Shown: positions 10,660-21,440, numbered from the stretch's first letter. The stretch is DNA of 64,000 nt from Rhypophila decipiens (GCA_033297075.1 MU858067.1:62001-126000), one strand, 5' to 3'. Numbers and translations are program-made. The notes: a model not told the origin generated them from the letters alone.

Positions 10660-13600
10660 ATGGAACCACCCGCAAAGCGCCCCCGCCTGGGCATTTCACC
10701 GTATAATAACAACCGAGACGAAGTCGACGGCGACGAGCTGAACTTGCGGCCCGAGCAGGTCAATGCCTTACGAGACCCTGGGTACCAGCTCGAGAGGTCG
10801 CGAGCTGTTGCCGCTAACCGACTCAAAAGCGCTTTTGAACGGATTTTTGAAAAGTACGAGAAGGATTTTACGGGAATTGGCGACGAAATTAACCTGGAAA
10901 CCGGCGAGGTAGAAGTCGACAATGGACATATCCAGTCCCTTGAAGATGCGACCCTGGAGGATGAGGATGAGGAGGAGGACGGAGACGACTCTGATTCCAT
11001 GGATGAAGAAGAGAGGCTGCTTCAGGGCAAGGCTCGCAATGAAAAGCGACTGAGTTGCATTGGGGAGAGTGGGAGTTCGCCGTTGAAGTCGTTGATACAG
11101 CCGCTGGGGAACTCTCAACCATGGCCTGCGGATCCGCCACGGATTTCGTCCATGTTTGGTCCTCCTCGGCCGCCGTTGGGTTCTTTTTCGACCGAGTACC
11201 AAATACCGAGCGACACTGATACTTTGGTCGATCCAACCTGGAAGGCGCCGCAGCTACCTGTGGTCGAGACATATGTTGATCCAGCCTGGAAAGCTCCAGA
11301 GCTGCCTCGGCCGAAACCCGCGACGCCCCGGCTTCCTGCACCGAAGAAGAAGCTCCTCACCGCCCGGAGCGGGGATCAGGACGACGACGATATTCTCACT
11401 GGTGCCTCGACTACCCCTATGACGAAGCTCAAGGGTCCTGTGTCGGTGAAAAGGGCGAAAAAGCTGTCGCCTTCACATACTCAAGGAAGCGATACTGTGG
11501 GTCCTGGAACAGTGTCGAAATACACATCAAATCAGAAAGAAAACAAGACTCCGAAGTCGAAGGAATCCACAGGAATAAAAAAGTCCACCGCAAAGAAGCC
11601 TGACACAACCTCTTTGGCGAAGCCCAGTGCCAAATCTGGGTCAAAACTCAAGGAACGCACCCAAACAAAAGAGAAGCCGCGGATACACGCGGATCCTGTT
11701 TTGAATAAACAGCTGGTTGCTGTCAAAAGCAAGAAATCAAGCCATGTATTACCAACTAAGCGAAAGGAGCCAGGAGGACACTCCGAGCCTGAAATATACA
11801 TGGATATGTCCTCTGGGAAAATGATAGCTACGAAGCCACAGTACCAAAAGCTGAGTGTAGATATTGTCATACGGGAAAAGATTGATACATCATTGTATCA
11901 GGTTGTACCAACAGAACCCAGCGACGACCAAGCAAAGGTTGCTCCGACGGAAAGTCAGAAGGAGGATGTCACCCAGCGACCGGCTGATGTGCCGGCAGAG
12001 GGTAATGCCCCGACAAAGGAGAAGGGGAAACGGGGACGACCAAGAAAGTCAACAGGTCAAAAAGTATACAAGAGAAATGTGGTGGACTCTAGTTTTGTAT
12101 TTTCGGACGACGAGGACCCGGCGCTGCCGAAACCGAAAATATCAAAGCAGCCTCCGGCGCGCCCCAGGGGGTTGGAGCAGTCTCCCTTGCAGATTGATAC
12201 CGAGAATGTTCCACGGTCAGAAGTTGTCTCTGCTGAGGCTGAGGATGGAGTTGGCTCAGCTTTGAATGAGGATTCGAGGGAATCCGAGGTCAGGACAGAA
12301 AAGACGCACGTGGTAGCGGATCAACATTCGTCAGGGGAAGCCGAGGCTCCCGAACCTGTGGCTCAAGAAGTTTATTCCCGGAATGACATAGATCCAACGT
12401 TTACATTTTCTGACGAAGACGATTCGGCATTGACTAAAACGCGGGTAAAGGCCAGCGCTCCACAGCGAAAGAAGACACCGCAAAAGTCAGCTTCCATGGA
12501 TAAGCCACCTCCCCTTGACGAGCCTGTACCCACGAGTGTTGACGTCCTTTCGACGACCCCCGCTGAGCCCAACGCCGAAGGGCAGACAGTTCCCCAGCCA
12601 GCCCAAGATGAGACACATGAGCTCTCTGCACAAGAGACGATCACAGAGGATCCAGTCATCGCACCAAATTCCAACGATCCTTCCAAAGCAAATACAGAAC
12701 ATGACGCTCCCCTAGCGCCAGTGGAAAGCTCCAAGAGTTCACCAGCACCGGAACACAACCTGGAGTCAGACCAGCTACCTGCTGCAGGGCCTGATGCTTC
12801 CCCACAGGTCGAATCAAAGGCCCAGATTGGCAGCTCGGAAACCAATCTGGAGCATAACGAGCCACCTGCTGAGACTGATACTGTACAGCCGTCTGGATTA
12901 GCGCCCCGGATTGGCAACTCGGAACCTAACTTGGAGAAAAACGAGCCTCCTGCGGAGACTGATACGGTACAGCAGCCCGAATTAACACCCCAGATTGGCA
13001 GCTCCGAACCTACAGCCGCAGAGCCCAGTGAAATCGTTGAGGAATCCCCTGTACGGCTACTCCAAATGAAGCCGAGAAGGAAAAGAAAGATTTCAATGGC
13101 GTTGACCGAGGAATCTATGCCCTCGCCTATGGGTCCGGGAGGAGACAAGCCAACAGAGACATTCATAACAGCTCCCAGCAAACGGCTCAAGAGATCGAGG
13201 CTCTCGTACTCAGTTAATGCTTCCGACCTTGGCGGCCAGCAAGAAGATCAGACTGTACAACTTGATCCCGAACCGGTTGCGATCAACGATATCACAATAC
13301 CGGAGACCAGTCCACCGCCACCACCAGCATCTGTCGAATTCACAATACCAGAAAGCTCTCCTCCGCTCATACAACCGGCCTTTAACAGCTCCCTCATCGG
13401 CATCGTGGAAGACGTGGTCCAGCCAGATGACGCACCAGAGCCAGCGAGTGACATGGATTTTGATGACACGCCACCTCATCCAACACCCATGCCAGACCTG
13501 CCGAGCCCCGATCTAGGCGAGGGCGCCCCCGTGCCAGAGACATCCCCTCTCCCCTACAGTTCTCCATCCAAAGCCGTCAAGGCCGTGAAAAAGCCCAAGC

Positions 13601-14352
13601 CCAAGGTTAAGCCTCCTGCACAACCCAGTACACCCGTCAACAGGAAGAAAAAACAAACTCAGCAAAAGGCGAAGGAAAAGCTGTCAATCTCTCCCGCACC
13701 ATCATCAGTCAGCAAGGGCCTCCTCTCCCTCATACCAGACGGCGACGACGATGAGAATGTACTCGAAACAGACGAACTCTCCTTGACCCCTCGGCCGCGG
13801 TATTACACTCCTCCAAGCGTCCGACAAAGCATAAGTCAACAAGAAGATGCCTCGTATACAGACAAGAACAAACATACCTCTTTGACTGCCCCGCTGTTAC
13901 GGATGAAACTCCTCAGCTCTTCCAAGAAAGCCGGGATAGGGATAAGGAATAATCCCAAGACACCATCCTCCCAGGGTCACAGCCAGAGGAGGAGGACGTT
14001 GATGGCTCCTCCTGTCGTCAATAATAACGAGAATGCAAAACCAATGCCAAGTTCTTCTTCTTCAACATCGAGGATATACTTTTCCGCCGATAGACGGTCA
14101 TCCACGTTGGCATCCGGCGGCGGCACAAGTACAAGCAGCACAGGTGGTGTAAAACGACGTCGTCAAAGTAGCGGCGGTGCCGTAGTTGGTGCACGACAGC
14201 ACACCACCAGCGCGACTCCCAGAGTTCCTAGATTTGTACGGCAGCAGGATGAAGAAGAAGATATGGTTCTCACATCACCGGGCGGTACAAAGCGCCGCTG
14301 TGGAGAGGACGGGTTCCATTGTGATAGGGATTTTTGTTTTGTTTGTCTTTAG
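10660..14352 (+). CDS. SCM3: Scm3/HJURP-like centromere protein (CENP-A chaperone)
   Basis: Intronless, 1230 residues from the ATG that begins MEPPAKRPRLG; the frame stays open upstream (ATG at 10543), but this start looks like those of related fungal proteins. Near residues 52-96 the sequence AFERIFEKYEKDF, GDEINLETGEVEVDNGHI matches the Scm3 domain, which binds the CENP-A/H4 dimer and loads it at centromeres. An AT-hook (KRGRPRK) lies near residue 460. Two copies of a module (VYKRNVVDSSFVFSDDED and VYSRNDIDPTFTFSDEDD) lie about 100 residues apart. A 28-residue unit is tandemly duplicated at 12826-12993 with a partial third copy. Most of the chain is disordered and rich in Pro, Glu, Lys and Ser. 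The last 20 residues form a compact Cys cluster (CGEDGFHCDRDFCFVC). The AT-hook and Cys cluster suggest extra DNA or metal binding (inference). Confidence 0.75.
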   Translation: MEPPAKRPRLGISPYNNNRDEVDGDELNLRPEQVNALRDPGYQLERSRAVAANRLKSAFERIFEKYEKDFTGIGDEINLETGEVEVDNGHIQSLEDATLEDEDEEEDGDDSDSMDEEERLLQGKARNEKRLSCIGESGSSPLKSLIQPLGNSQPWPADPPRISSMFGPPRPPLGSFSTEYQIPSDTDTLVDPTWKAPQLPVVETYVDPAWKAPELPRPKPATPRLPAPKKKLLTARSGDQDDDDILTGASTTPMTKLKGPVSVKRAKKLSPSHTQGSDTVGPGTVSKYTSNQKENKTPKSKESTGIKKSTAKKPDTTSLAKPSAKSGSKLKERTQTKEKPRIHADPVLNKQLVAVKSKKSSHVLPTKRKEPGGHSEPEIYMDMSSGKMIATKPQYQKLSVDIVIREKIDTSLYQVVPTEPSDDQAKVAPTESQKEDVTQRPADVPAEGNAPTKEKGKRGRPRKSTGQKVYKRNVVDSSFVFSDDEDPALPKPKISKQPPARPRGLEQSPLQIDTENVPRSEVVSAEAEDGVGSALNEDSRESEVRTEKTHVVADQHSSGEAEAPEPVAQEVYSRNDIDPTFTFSDEDDSALTKTRVKASAPQRKKTPQKSASMDKPPPLDEPVPTSVDVLSTTPAEPNAEGQTVPQPAQDETHELSAQETITEDPVIAPNSNDPSKANTEHDAPLAPVESSKSSPAPEHNLESDQLPAAGPDASPQVESKAQIGSSETNLEHNEPPAETDTVQPSGLAPRIGNSEPNLEKNEPPAETDTVQQPELTPQIGSSEPTAAEPSEIVEESPVRLLQMKPRRKRKISMALTEESMPSPMGPGGDKPTETFITAPSKRLKRSRLSYSVNASDLGGQQEDQTVQLDPEPVAINDITIPETSPPPPPASVEFTIPESSPPLIQPAFNSSLIGIVEDVVQPDDAPEPASDMDFDDTPPHPTPMPDLPSPDLGEGAPVPETSPLPYSSPSKAVKAVKKPKPKVKPPAQPSTPVNRKKKQTQQKAKEKLSISPAPSSVSKGLLSLIPDGDDDENVLETDELSLTPRPRYYTPPSVRQSISQQEDASYTDKNKHTSLTAPLLRMKLLSSSKKAGIGIRNNPKTPSSQGHSQRRRTLMAPPVVNNNENAKPMPSSSSSTSRIYFSADRRSSTLASGGGTSTSSTGGVKRRRQSSGGAVVGARQHTTSATPRVPRFVRQQDEEEDMVLTSPGGTKRRCGEDGFHCDRDFCFVCL
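12826..13011 (+). repeat. In-frame 84-bp tandem duplication inside the Scm3-like gene
   Basis: Two 84-bp copies at 12826-12909 and 12910-12993 encode 28-residue units beginning IGSSETNLEHNEPPAETDTV and IGNSEPNLEKNEPPAETDTV. A partial third copy (IGSSEP) starts at 12994. The repeat keeps frame and lies in a disordered part of the protein. Confidence 0.9.
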
Positions 14353-14849
14353 GAGAGAGACACCTGCAGGTACTTCTTTGGGCTGCTTGGTGCCTGCTTG
14401 CCTACTGCCTACTGGAATGTATGTATGTATGTCCTGGGCCAGGCCAGCTACATGTACCTTAGCTAGGTAGTTGATTTAATGGTGGCAGAGAGGAGGTGGC
14501 GGTCAAGGTCCAACCAACCGGGAGGAACAGATTGGGTCAGTCATGTAGTGACTGACTGACAGACAGACAGACAGACATATGAATGTTAGTAGTGGTGTTG
14601 TCTTGGAAGAGGGCCCAGGTGGTGGCTATCCAAAGACCTTGCTTCAAACTGTATCTAGGTTGATTTTATTTACGATGAAAATGCTTAATGAACGATTTGT
14701 TCTGCTTACTGATAGCGTTGACCGCTAGAACCACCGTCTCCCTAGCTAATTGAAACCATCTGTCTTTCGCCAATCTGGTATCCCAAGGTTAATATCATAA
14801 GTACCTGTTTGAAATAGATGCTTACTACCTGTAAGAAATGCCTTGACTG
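14353..14849. other. 3' flank of the Scm3-like gene with a GACA microsatellite
   Basis: No gene is seen. A simple run of GACT/GACA tetranucleotides lies near 14548-14576, and a short ATGT run near 14416-14431. Confidence 0.6.
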
Positions 14850-15415
14850 TCTCGAATAAATCCTATGACTTGCTCGAATAAATACCTTAACTAGCTCGAA
14901 TAAATGGCTTGAATAAAGCCCTTAACTGGTTTGGATAAATGCCTTGATTACCTTGAATAAATGCCTTGACTCGCTCGAATAAATCCTGTGACTCGCTCGA
15001 ATAAATACCTTGACTGGCTCGAATAAATGGCTTGAATAAAGCCCTGACTCTGACTGGCTTGGATAAATGCCTTAATTACCTTGAATAGAGGCCTTGACTA
15101 GCTCAAATAACTGCCTTAACTGGCTCGAATAAATGCTTTAACTTGCTCGAATAAATGCGTTAACTTGCTCGAATAAATGGCTTGACGGCTTGAATATATC
15201 CCTTGACTGGCTTGAATAAATGCCTTGACGGCTCGAATAAATCCCTTGACTAGCTCGAATAGATACCTTAATAGCTATCCTTTGACTGGCTTGAATAAAT
15301 ACCTTGATAACTTGAATAAATGCCTTGACGGCTTGAATAAATGCCTTAACTGGCTTGAATAAATGCCTTGACGGCTCGAATAAATCCCTTGACTTGCTCG
15401 AATAAATGCCTAGAT
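14850..15415. repeat. Minisatellite, about 22-bp unit, roughly 25 degenerate copies
   Basis: Degenerate tandem array with unit core CTYGAATAAATGCCTTGAC followed by TGG/TAG/TTG. Copies differ by single substitutions and by loss of two or three bases. A higher-order repeat is visible: the block starting TCCTATGACT at 14861 recurs as TCCTGTGACT at 14984, an offset of 123 bp. About 20 copies contain AATAAA on the + strand. The array sits between the 3' ends of two convergent genes. Its long reverse-strand open frame (15138-15524) is a by-product of the repeat and not a gene. Confidence 0.95.
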
Positions 15416-15991
15416 TGAAGGCGCATTTAATAGCAATTCTTTCCTCTGACGCTGTCTCATTAACATCCCTACCTAAAGACCTAGGTACAAACTCCCCCAC
15501 GAAACAAAGACAACCATGTTGCAAAACACCTGCAATATCAAGGAAATGAAAGAAAAGAAAGTGCTGTCATCGAGATCTCCATCGCTGAAACCTCCGCCCT
15601 TGTAGTCGTGCAACCACCAACAACGCTGTCTGTTTCCAGTCCCGTTCCGCTTTGCCAAATAGCCCGAACGAGCCCAGATCAAAGAAATGGGGGGATATCA
15701 AAAGCCACCTTCTTTCCATGCCAGGAAGAAGATCGTCCTAGCAAAACACCCGTCTCCTAGTCTTTTTCATCGCCTTCCATCTGCAGGCCAAGGCGTTGAA
15801 AGGACCACAAGCCTACTTTGATGGGCAAAATTTCAACCGCTTGTTTCTAATTGGTCGGATTCACGAGTAGCATCAGTCCCATCGTTCTCGCTCGCCAAAG
15901 ACGCAAGAACTGCGAATCTCCCATAACTCGCGCTGATACCTCTCAAATTCGGCTCAAGCACAATAGATCCGGTTGTCTCTCTTAGGCTCGT
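15416..15991. other. 3' flank of the CK2 alpha gene
   Basis: No gene is seen between the minisatellite and the CK2 alpha stop. It probably holds the CK2 3' UTR. Confidence 0.5.
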
Positions 15992-17395
15992 CTAAGGCAC
16001 AATAGGTGGGGGTCCGGACAAGTATTGTTGCAGACTAGTTGGGTCTCTGATTGGGGCAAAGTAAGGATGTGCCATCGCCTCCTTTGCGGTCAAGCGTTCC
16101 TAAGAGAGGTTAGTTCGAGGACTCCTTGGTTGTCTCGGAAATATCAACTTACAGCATGATCATATTTCAACAGCTTGTCCAAAAAGTCGATCGCCTCGTT
16201 ACTGACGAATCGCTGATTGTCGGCATTGACGAAGCTATGCCAGGGCTTCCTCTGAAATCTCCCCAGGATATCGTCGTATTGGGCGTCCAACTCGATCTCG
16301 TACTTGTCCAGGTAGTCGAAAAGCTCATCCGTGCCGAGGACCTTGGCAATCTTGACGAGCTGGTCGGCATTGCTCTGACCATGGAAGAAGGGCTCCTTGC
16401 GAAAGATCATAGAGGCAAACATGGCGCCCAAGCTCCACATGTCGAGGCTGTAGTCGTATTCTTGGAAATCCACAAGCAATTCGGGGCCCTTGAAGTAGCG
16501 TGAAGCAACACGGACGTTGTACTCGGTCCCGGGGTGGTAGAACTCGGCGAGACCCCAGTCGATGAGACGCAACTGCATATTTGGACTTGTGTTAGAGTGC
16601 CAGCTTCTCCGTCTCAGTGTTTTGCGTGTGACAAACCTTTTTGTTCTCATGGTCGATCATAACGTTATGAGGCTTCACATCGCGGTGCATGATACCCTTG
16701 CTGTGGCAGTAGTCGAGGGCTTTCAAGAGCTCGAAAATGTAGTACCGCACATCGATGTCGTTGAATTTGGGGTAAAGGCTCCTGAAGTCTGTGTTGTTGA
16801 CGTATTCGAAGATGAGGGATGGGGTTTTACTCTGTGAAACGCATTTCTTGTCAGTCTTCTCTTTGCGAGAAATGGACGCGGCATAGCTGCCAGATGCTCC
16901 AGAGCCACATAAACTACACACCTGAGAGTCCCTAACAACGTCCAAAAGCGCAACAATGTTGGGCCCGCCGGCCAAGTTTTGCAGGATCTTGATCTCGCGC
17001 TTTATCTTCTTCTTCTTGACAGGTTTAAGCACTTTGATGACGCATTTTTGGTAGTTGACGACATTGATGCCTTCAAAAACCTCGCTGTACTTTCCGCGAC
17101 CTGTTCAAGACAATATTGTAAGCAACTGCTGGGAGTCGTAGCGGAGGACGAGGACGAAGAGCGGATAGTTAGGCAGGTCCGACTGGTTCCCCCCTGAACA
17201 AAATGACATACCAATCTTGCGGACCACCTCGTAGTTTTCCAAGAGACCCCAACCTAAATGAATTATTGATTAGCATACCCGGGCCAAGATCACACGACCC
17301 AGTCAGAGAGGGCATCTCGTACTGATGTTGACACTGTCGTAATCCCAGTATGCACGAGGCATGTTCTGGTTGACGTCGGCGTAAACCCTCGCCAT
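15992..17395 (-). CDS. CKA1: Casein kinase 2 catalytic subunit alpha
   Basis: Six exons on the minus strand: 17395-17323, 17253-17212, 17100-16922, 16831-16637, 16572-16153 and 16099-15992. Together they give 338 residues, close to the family norm (about 335). All joins keep phase and follow GT...AG. The protein begins [20 protein letters not shown], the CK2-specific N-terminal segment that packs on the activation loop. It has the glycine-rich loop GRGKYSEV, the substrate-recognising basic cluster [15 protein letters not shown], catalytic [11 protein letters not shown] in place of DFG, and the loop motif [21 protein letters not shown]2 is a constitutive, acidophilic Ser/Thr kinase of nucleus and cytosol; in Neurospora it phosphorylates the clock protein FRQ. 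The C-terminus is short (about 36 residues after the last intron). Confidence 0.97.
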
Positions 17396-18587
17396 CCTTC
17401 TGACCTTTGCGCTTTCCGGCGCGGGGTCTGGTGGTGCTGTAGATGCTATCTTGGGCGCCTGAGGGTGGGCGTCGGTGGTGGTCTGTCGCGACGGTTCGAG
17501 CGGGGCTGTCGCCAGCGATTGCGGCGAGTCTAGGGATGATGGCGGGTGAGGTTCAGCATGCGGCGAGTAAAGACGGAACCAAGAGGTTGACGTTTCCGGA
17601 TCTGGTCGGCTGTCAGTCGCCTTGAGTTCTAAGAATTGTGCAGCGGAAGCGAGTGGTGAGGGGCAGAGAGTTTTGGGTCAGCCGAGTTGCAAGCCTCCCG
17701 CTTTTTGCGGCCTGGGTGGTTTGCGCAGTTGTTTGCGTGCTGGGGCCTGGGCTGGGGAAGAGTGGTCCGTGTTACAGCGCTTGCCGCTTGGTAAACACCA
17801 AAAGCCAAAGTTAGACGCGCGTGTATGGCGCTTAGCGAGCTGTGAAACCCTAAACTTTAGAGTTCTAATTTTTAAGAGCCAAACGGCTCAAACGATTGCG
17901 ACCCCGAAGTTGTGATGAAAGAGATCATCCATCGGGGATCCTTCCGATAAAACCACGAAGAAGAAACGGACGGAATTCACTTACAGAAAAGCACCGCTGC
18001 CCAAAGACACAAAAAGCAGGCAACCAGGTAACGGTCAATATGCATCGTTTCTTCAGTCCATTCTTTTCATCACCCGAAACAAGCGTTTCTTCCTTTTGTC
18101 GACTCGGGTTGTGATGCTGTTGTGGAAAACAGAAGATGTTCAAGTGAAAGCCCGGTCATCATTTTTTAAGAAGAGTCTATCTTTTAAACTTCTTTACACC
18201 TGATGTCATTTACTTCCATAAGGCCGCAGCTTCCGCCAAAAGTTACCCTAAATAAAGTTTCTATTCCAACCTCGGCTTAACCTGTCACTATGTACACGTA
18301 ACGCTGTACTTGGCGATGAAGGCTTGCCGGTATTTCACGATGAGAGAGGCTGTTGTTTGCATCCACGGCATCGAACGCGTTTCACTAGCATCAATGGAGG
18401 GGTGATCTATAATGGGCCATCCATTAAGAAACCCGGGGATCACGACCCTGCCAATATGAGACGCGTGGTAATGCAACCCTGCAGCTATAACGAATATGAC
18501 ACACTTTTATTCTTTCATGATGGCGTGCCATCTTCACGTCGACCTCTCTATCTGTGAAGGTTTCATGGAACATCATTCACAGCTACA
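17396..18587. other. Divergent promoter region, CK2 alpha / DNAJC11-like gene
   Basis: About 1.2 kb between two divergent starts. No coding signal is seen, and short frames here lack family resemblance. Confidence 0.5.
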
Positions 18588-21440
18588 ATGGCCGACTCGT
18601 CTTCTGGTCGCAACATAGCAGGGGCGAGAAGAGTCCCTTCTGCTGCTCTATCTGAGGACTATTACAACTTTGTTCGCTCAGGGGGCAACGGCGGTGCCCC
18701 TGGGGCTCACCATGGCCCACAACAACAGCACTCACTACGACCCATGGAGTCACGCTTCTCGCTGCGTGAACAGTTCTCCACCACAAGAAGAGAGATAGAC
18801 TTTGGCTTTGACGACACTTCTTCCATCTATGAGCGATCCATCTTGGCCTCGGAAGCTGATGTCGAAAATGAGCTGGAGGATACCGTTGTTGTCAACGAGG
18901 GTTCGTCTTTCATGCCGCCACCTCCACGGCCTTCACATAATCCGCCCATCCAACGAAGCCACTATGAGTTGCTATGTCTGCCAAACGACCCGTCCTTGAC
19001 TCCTAATGACATCCGGAGGGCGTTTCACCGCGTGGTGCAGAATCTCTGCGTTGACAGGCAACCACAGCGACTTCAGCTGGCCGCGGCTTCATATCTGGGT
19101 CAAGTTCAGATTGCCTTTGAGACCCTCATTGAGCCGTACAAGCGCGCCGAGTATGATATGTCACTGGCTGAGAAGCCCAAGAAGCACTCAGAATCATCGA
19201 CAAGTGACCAAGACGCAGCGGCCTATCAAGCCTCGCTTCTGGAGCAATATGTGCTCCTAGGTCCCGGGGGCCCCGGGGGCCTAAGGACAACGACCGACCT
19301 AGGCATGCGAGTAGACGCCAGATCCATGTTTGATTCCACCCGGAAGGACAGAATCTTGGACCTGTCCCTCAGACAGTCCATCACAACCAAACTGTCAGCT
19401 CTTCAAGAGCCGCTGGAAAATATCGTCAGGTGTTTACCAATTCTGGCCGAAAGGACTCTCGACCTCCAACCAACCAACCGTGAAGTCCACCGTGTAAACC
19501 CGACCCTAACAATCACAGGATCAACCCACGGTCTTCTAGATGAGCCTTTCAAACTCGGCTCAGTTCTGCGAGATCCCTATCAACCACCTGGGCCCTCCAT
19601 CCACGGACGACGCAGGCTCGAACAGCTTCTTTTCTCCAGATTCCTTCCAGGACTGCACATGGCCGCTCGGCAGGAATTGTTTACAGACAAAGGCAACGCA
19701 ACTCCCTACTCTGTCCTCGAGCAGGAACTAGAAATCCTGCCTTTTCCCTCGGTGACCCTACGAGCAGGACAATCCCTCGTCATTCCCGACAATCCCACCG
19801 AACCCCTGAACATTGAAGTTTCCGTCCAAAAGCCTCTTATCTCTTCTTCTTCTTCTTCTCTAGCCGCAGCAACAAGCCCGACAATTGGCCTAGCCCTCGA
19901 CAAGAAACTCGGTCCAGGGACAGCCTTTTTGGTCGTCGACGGTGGTAACAGCTGGCCATGGACCTCGACCACCACAGGAGACATGGAGTGCAGGCAACTT
20001 TCGAAATTCTCCGAGATGACCTCTTCACCCTCGACCGGACGATTTATCCAAAAGATGAACAGCCAGAATGCCAATCATCTCTTCCACAACGCCCGAACCG
20101 TAGAGATAGGCTACGCATTTGAACAGCACGCCAATGTCATGGGTCTAAGCTCTGGTTCTGAACAGGCATTTACCAGACCTTCTGAGCGTGGTTTACGGGG
20201 TTTGGATCGTGATGTCTCGCTTTACGGTTGTCATGATGGCTCTATTACAAACAGTCAAAACAGCGGTGGTTCATGGACAGTCTCTACGGGACTCACGTTT
20301 GGGACTGTGGCGGGTTATTTACGCTATGGGAAGGATTTGCTTACTTCCCCCCCCTCCTCCACCACCATCACCGCCTCTTCGTCTTCCCAGGACTCTTCAA
20401 GTTCTCTCAGAAGCTTGATTACCGGCGGCAGGAAGACAAGTTACGCCCCGATCAAGAAAACAGGTTTCCGAACAGAAGTAGAATTATCCGCCACAACATC
20501 CAGCACCGCCCTACCAAGAATTTCTACCTTGCGGAAAGGAGGAGGAGGAGGCTCAGATATCCTCTTGGCCTTCCGAACTCTAAAGTATATAGGCCGCTTC
20601 ACCAAGATCGGCCTCGAACTAGCCGTCACGACAAATAACCTGCACTTGTCGATTTACTGGTCACGCCTAGGGCAAAGGATGAGTATACCCTTCTTACTTG
20701 TCGCGGGTGGTGGGGCAAGGTCAAGTGGCAAGTTGGTATTCTTGATTTCAGTCCTGCCCTTTACTGCCCTGGCTATATGGGATGGCTTTTTGAAGCCCTT
20801 CTGGCGCGCTCGTTCTGAGAAATTGAAGAGGGAGACGCAAGATTATTTAGGTGAACTTGAAAAGAAGCGGAGGGAGTTTATGAGAGGGGAATTATTGAGG
20901 AGGAGGAGTGCGGCAGGTAAAGCGAGGGTGGAGGTGTTTTCCTCATCACCTGATTATGATGATAGTGAGATTGAGATTGAGTGTGGAACAATGGAGGTGG
21001 AGGCAGAGCTTGTAGCTCAGCGGAGGGCCGAAGCTGATGAGCTGACGGTTATCCTTGCTACTGGGGTGGAGGGTCGTCAGAGGGGCGAGAGGCAGCGCGG
21101 TGGGTTGGTTATTTTGAGCGCCAAGTATGGTGTCTTGTCTGGTTCTGGTTTGGGGCAGCCGCGGCCGCAGCAGGCCTCTTTGGGAGGAGGGCAGAATGAG
21201 GAAGAAGAGGAAGAGAATGAAATAGCCGATGTAACTGTTGCTGTGGCGGCGATTGTTGATGAAGAAGGGAGATTACATATTCCTGCTGGATTGGATAAAG
21301 GACGGCTGTTGGGATTCTGGGATCCTGCGGCGCCGACGTGGAGTTTGAGGCGCGATAAGACGTTGTGGATCAGGTACTTGTATCGCGGGAGGGAGTCTGT
21401 TGTTGAGGTTGGAGCGGGGGAGGCGGTTTGTCTTCCTTGA
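18588..21440 (+). CDS. DNAJC11-like J-domain protein with DUF3395
   Basis: Single exon, 950 residues. A J-domain-like segment spans about residues 123-192 (HYELLCLPND ... AFETLIEPYKRAEYDMS). The C-terminal 200 residues fit the DNAJC11 C-terminal domain (DUF3395): a membrane-proximal stretch, a charged helix KLKRETQDYLGELEKKRREFM, then GLVILSAKYG and DVTVAVAAIVDEEGRLHIP. Human DNAJC11 sits on mitochondrial membranes and associates with the MICOS/SAM complexes; the same location is inferred here. The HPD tripeptide that stimulates Hsp70 is absent: the aligned residues are CVD (154-156) within LCVDRQPQRL. It may therefore not act as a normal Hsp40. The middle part is a predicted beta-rich region with Ser-rich loops. 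The start is the first ATG of the frame, after stops. Confidence 0.85.
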   Translation: MADSSSGRNIAGARRVPSAALSEDYYNFVRSGGNGGAPGAHHGPQQQHSLRPMESRFSLREQFSTTRREIDFGFDDTSSIYERSILASEADVENELEDTVVVNEGSSFMPPPPRPSHNPPIQRSHYELLCLPNDPSLTPNDIRRAFHRVVQNLCVDRQPQRLQLAAASYLGQVQIAFETLIEPYKRAEYDMSLAEKPKKHSESSTSDQDAAAYQASLLEQYVLLGPGGPGGLRTTTDLGMRVDARSMFDSTRKDRILDLSLRQSITTKLSALQEPLENIVRCLPILAERTLDLQPTNREVHRVNPTLTITGSTHGLLDEPFKLGSVLRDPYQPPGPSIHGRRRLEQLLFSRFLPGLHMAARQELFTDKGNATPYSVLEQELEILPFPSVTLRAGQSLVIPDNPTEPLNIEVSVQKPLISSSSSSLAAATSPTIGLALDKKLGPGTAFLVVDGGNSWPWTSTTTGDMECRQLSKFSEMTSSPSTGRFIQKMNSQNANHLFHNARTVEIGYAFEQHANVMGLSSGSEQAFTRPSERGLRGLDRDVSLYGCHDGSITNSQNSGGSWTVSTGLTFGTVAGYLRYGKDLLTSPPSSTTITASSSSQDSSSSLRSLITGGRKTSYAPIKKTGFRTEVELSATTSSTALPRISTLRKGGGGGSDILLAFRTLKYIGRFTKIGLELAVTTNNLHLSIYWSRLGQRMSIPFLLVAGGGARSSGKLVFLISVLPFTALAIWDGFLKPFWRARSEKLKRETQDYLGELEKKRREFMRGELLRRRSAAGKARVEVFSSSPDYDDSEIEIECGTMEVEAELVAQRRAEADELTVILATGVEGRQRGERQRGGLVILSAKYGVLSGSGLGQPRPQQASLGGGQNEEEEEENEIADVTVAVAAIVDEEGRLHIPAGLDKGRLLGFWDPAAPTWSLRRDKTLWIRYLYRGRESVVEVGAGEAVCLP

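Noticed and set aside
15138..15524. 128-codon minus-strand frame with repeated AFIQ/IYSS peptides
   Set aside because: It is simply the translation of the 22-bp minisatellite, whose period changes frame between copies.
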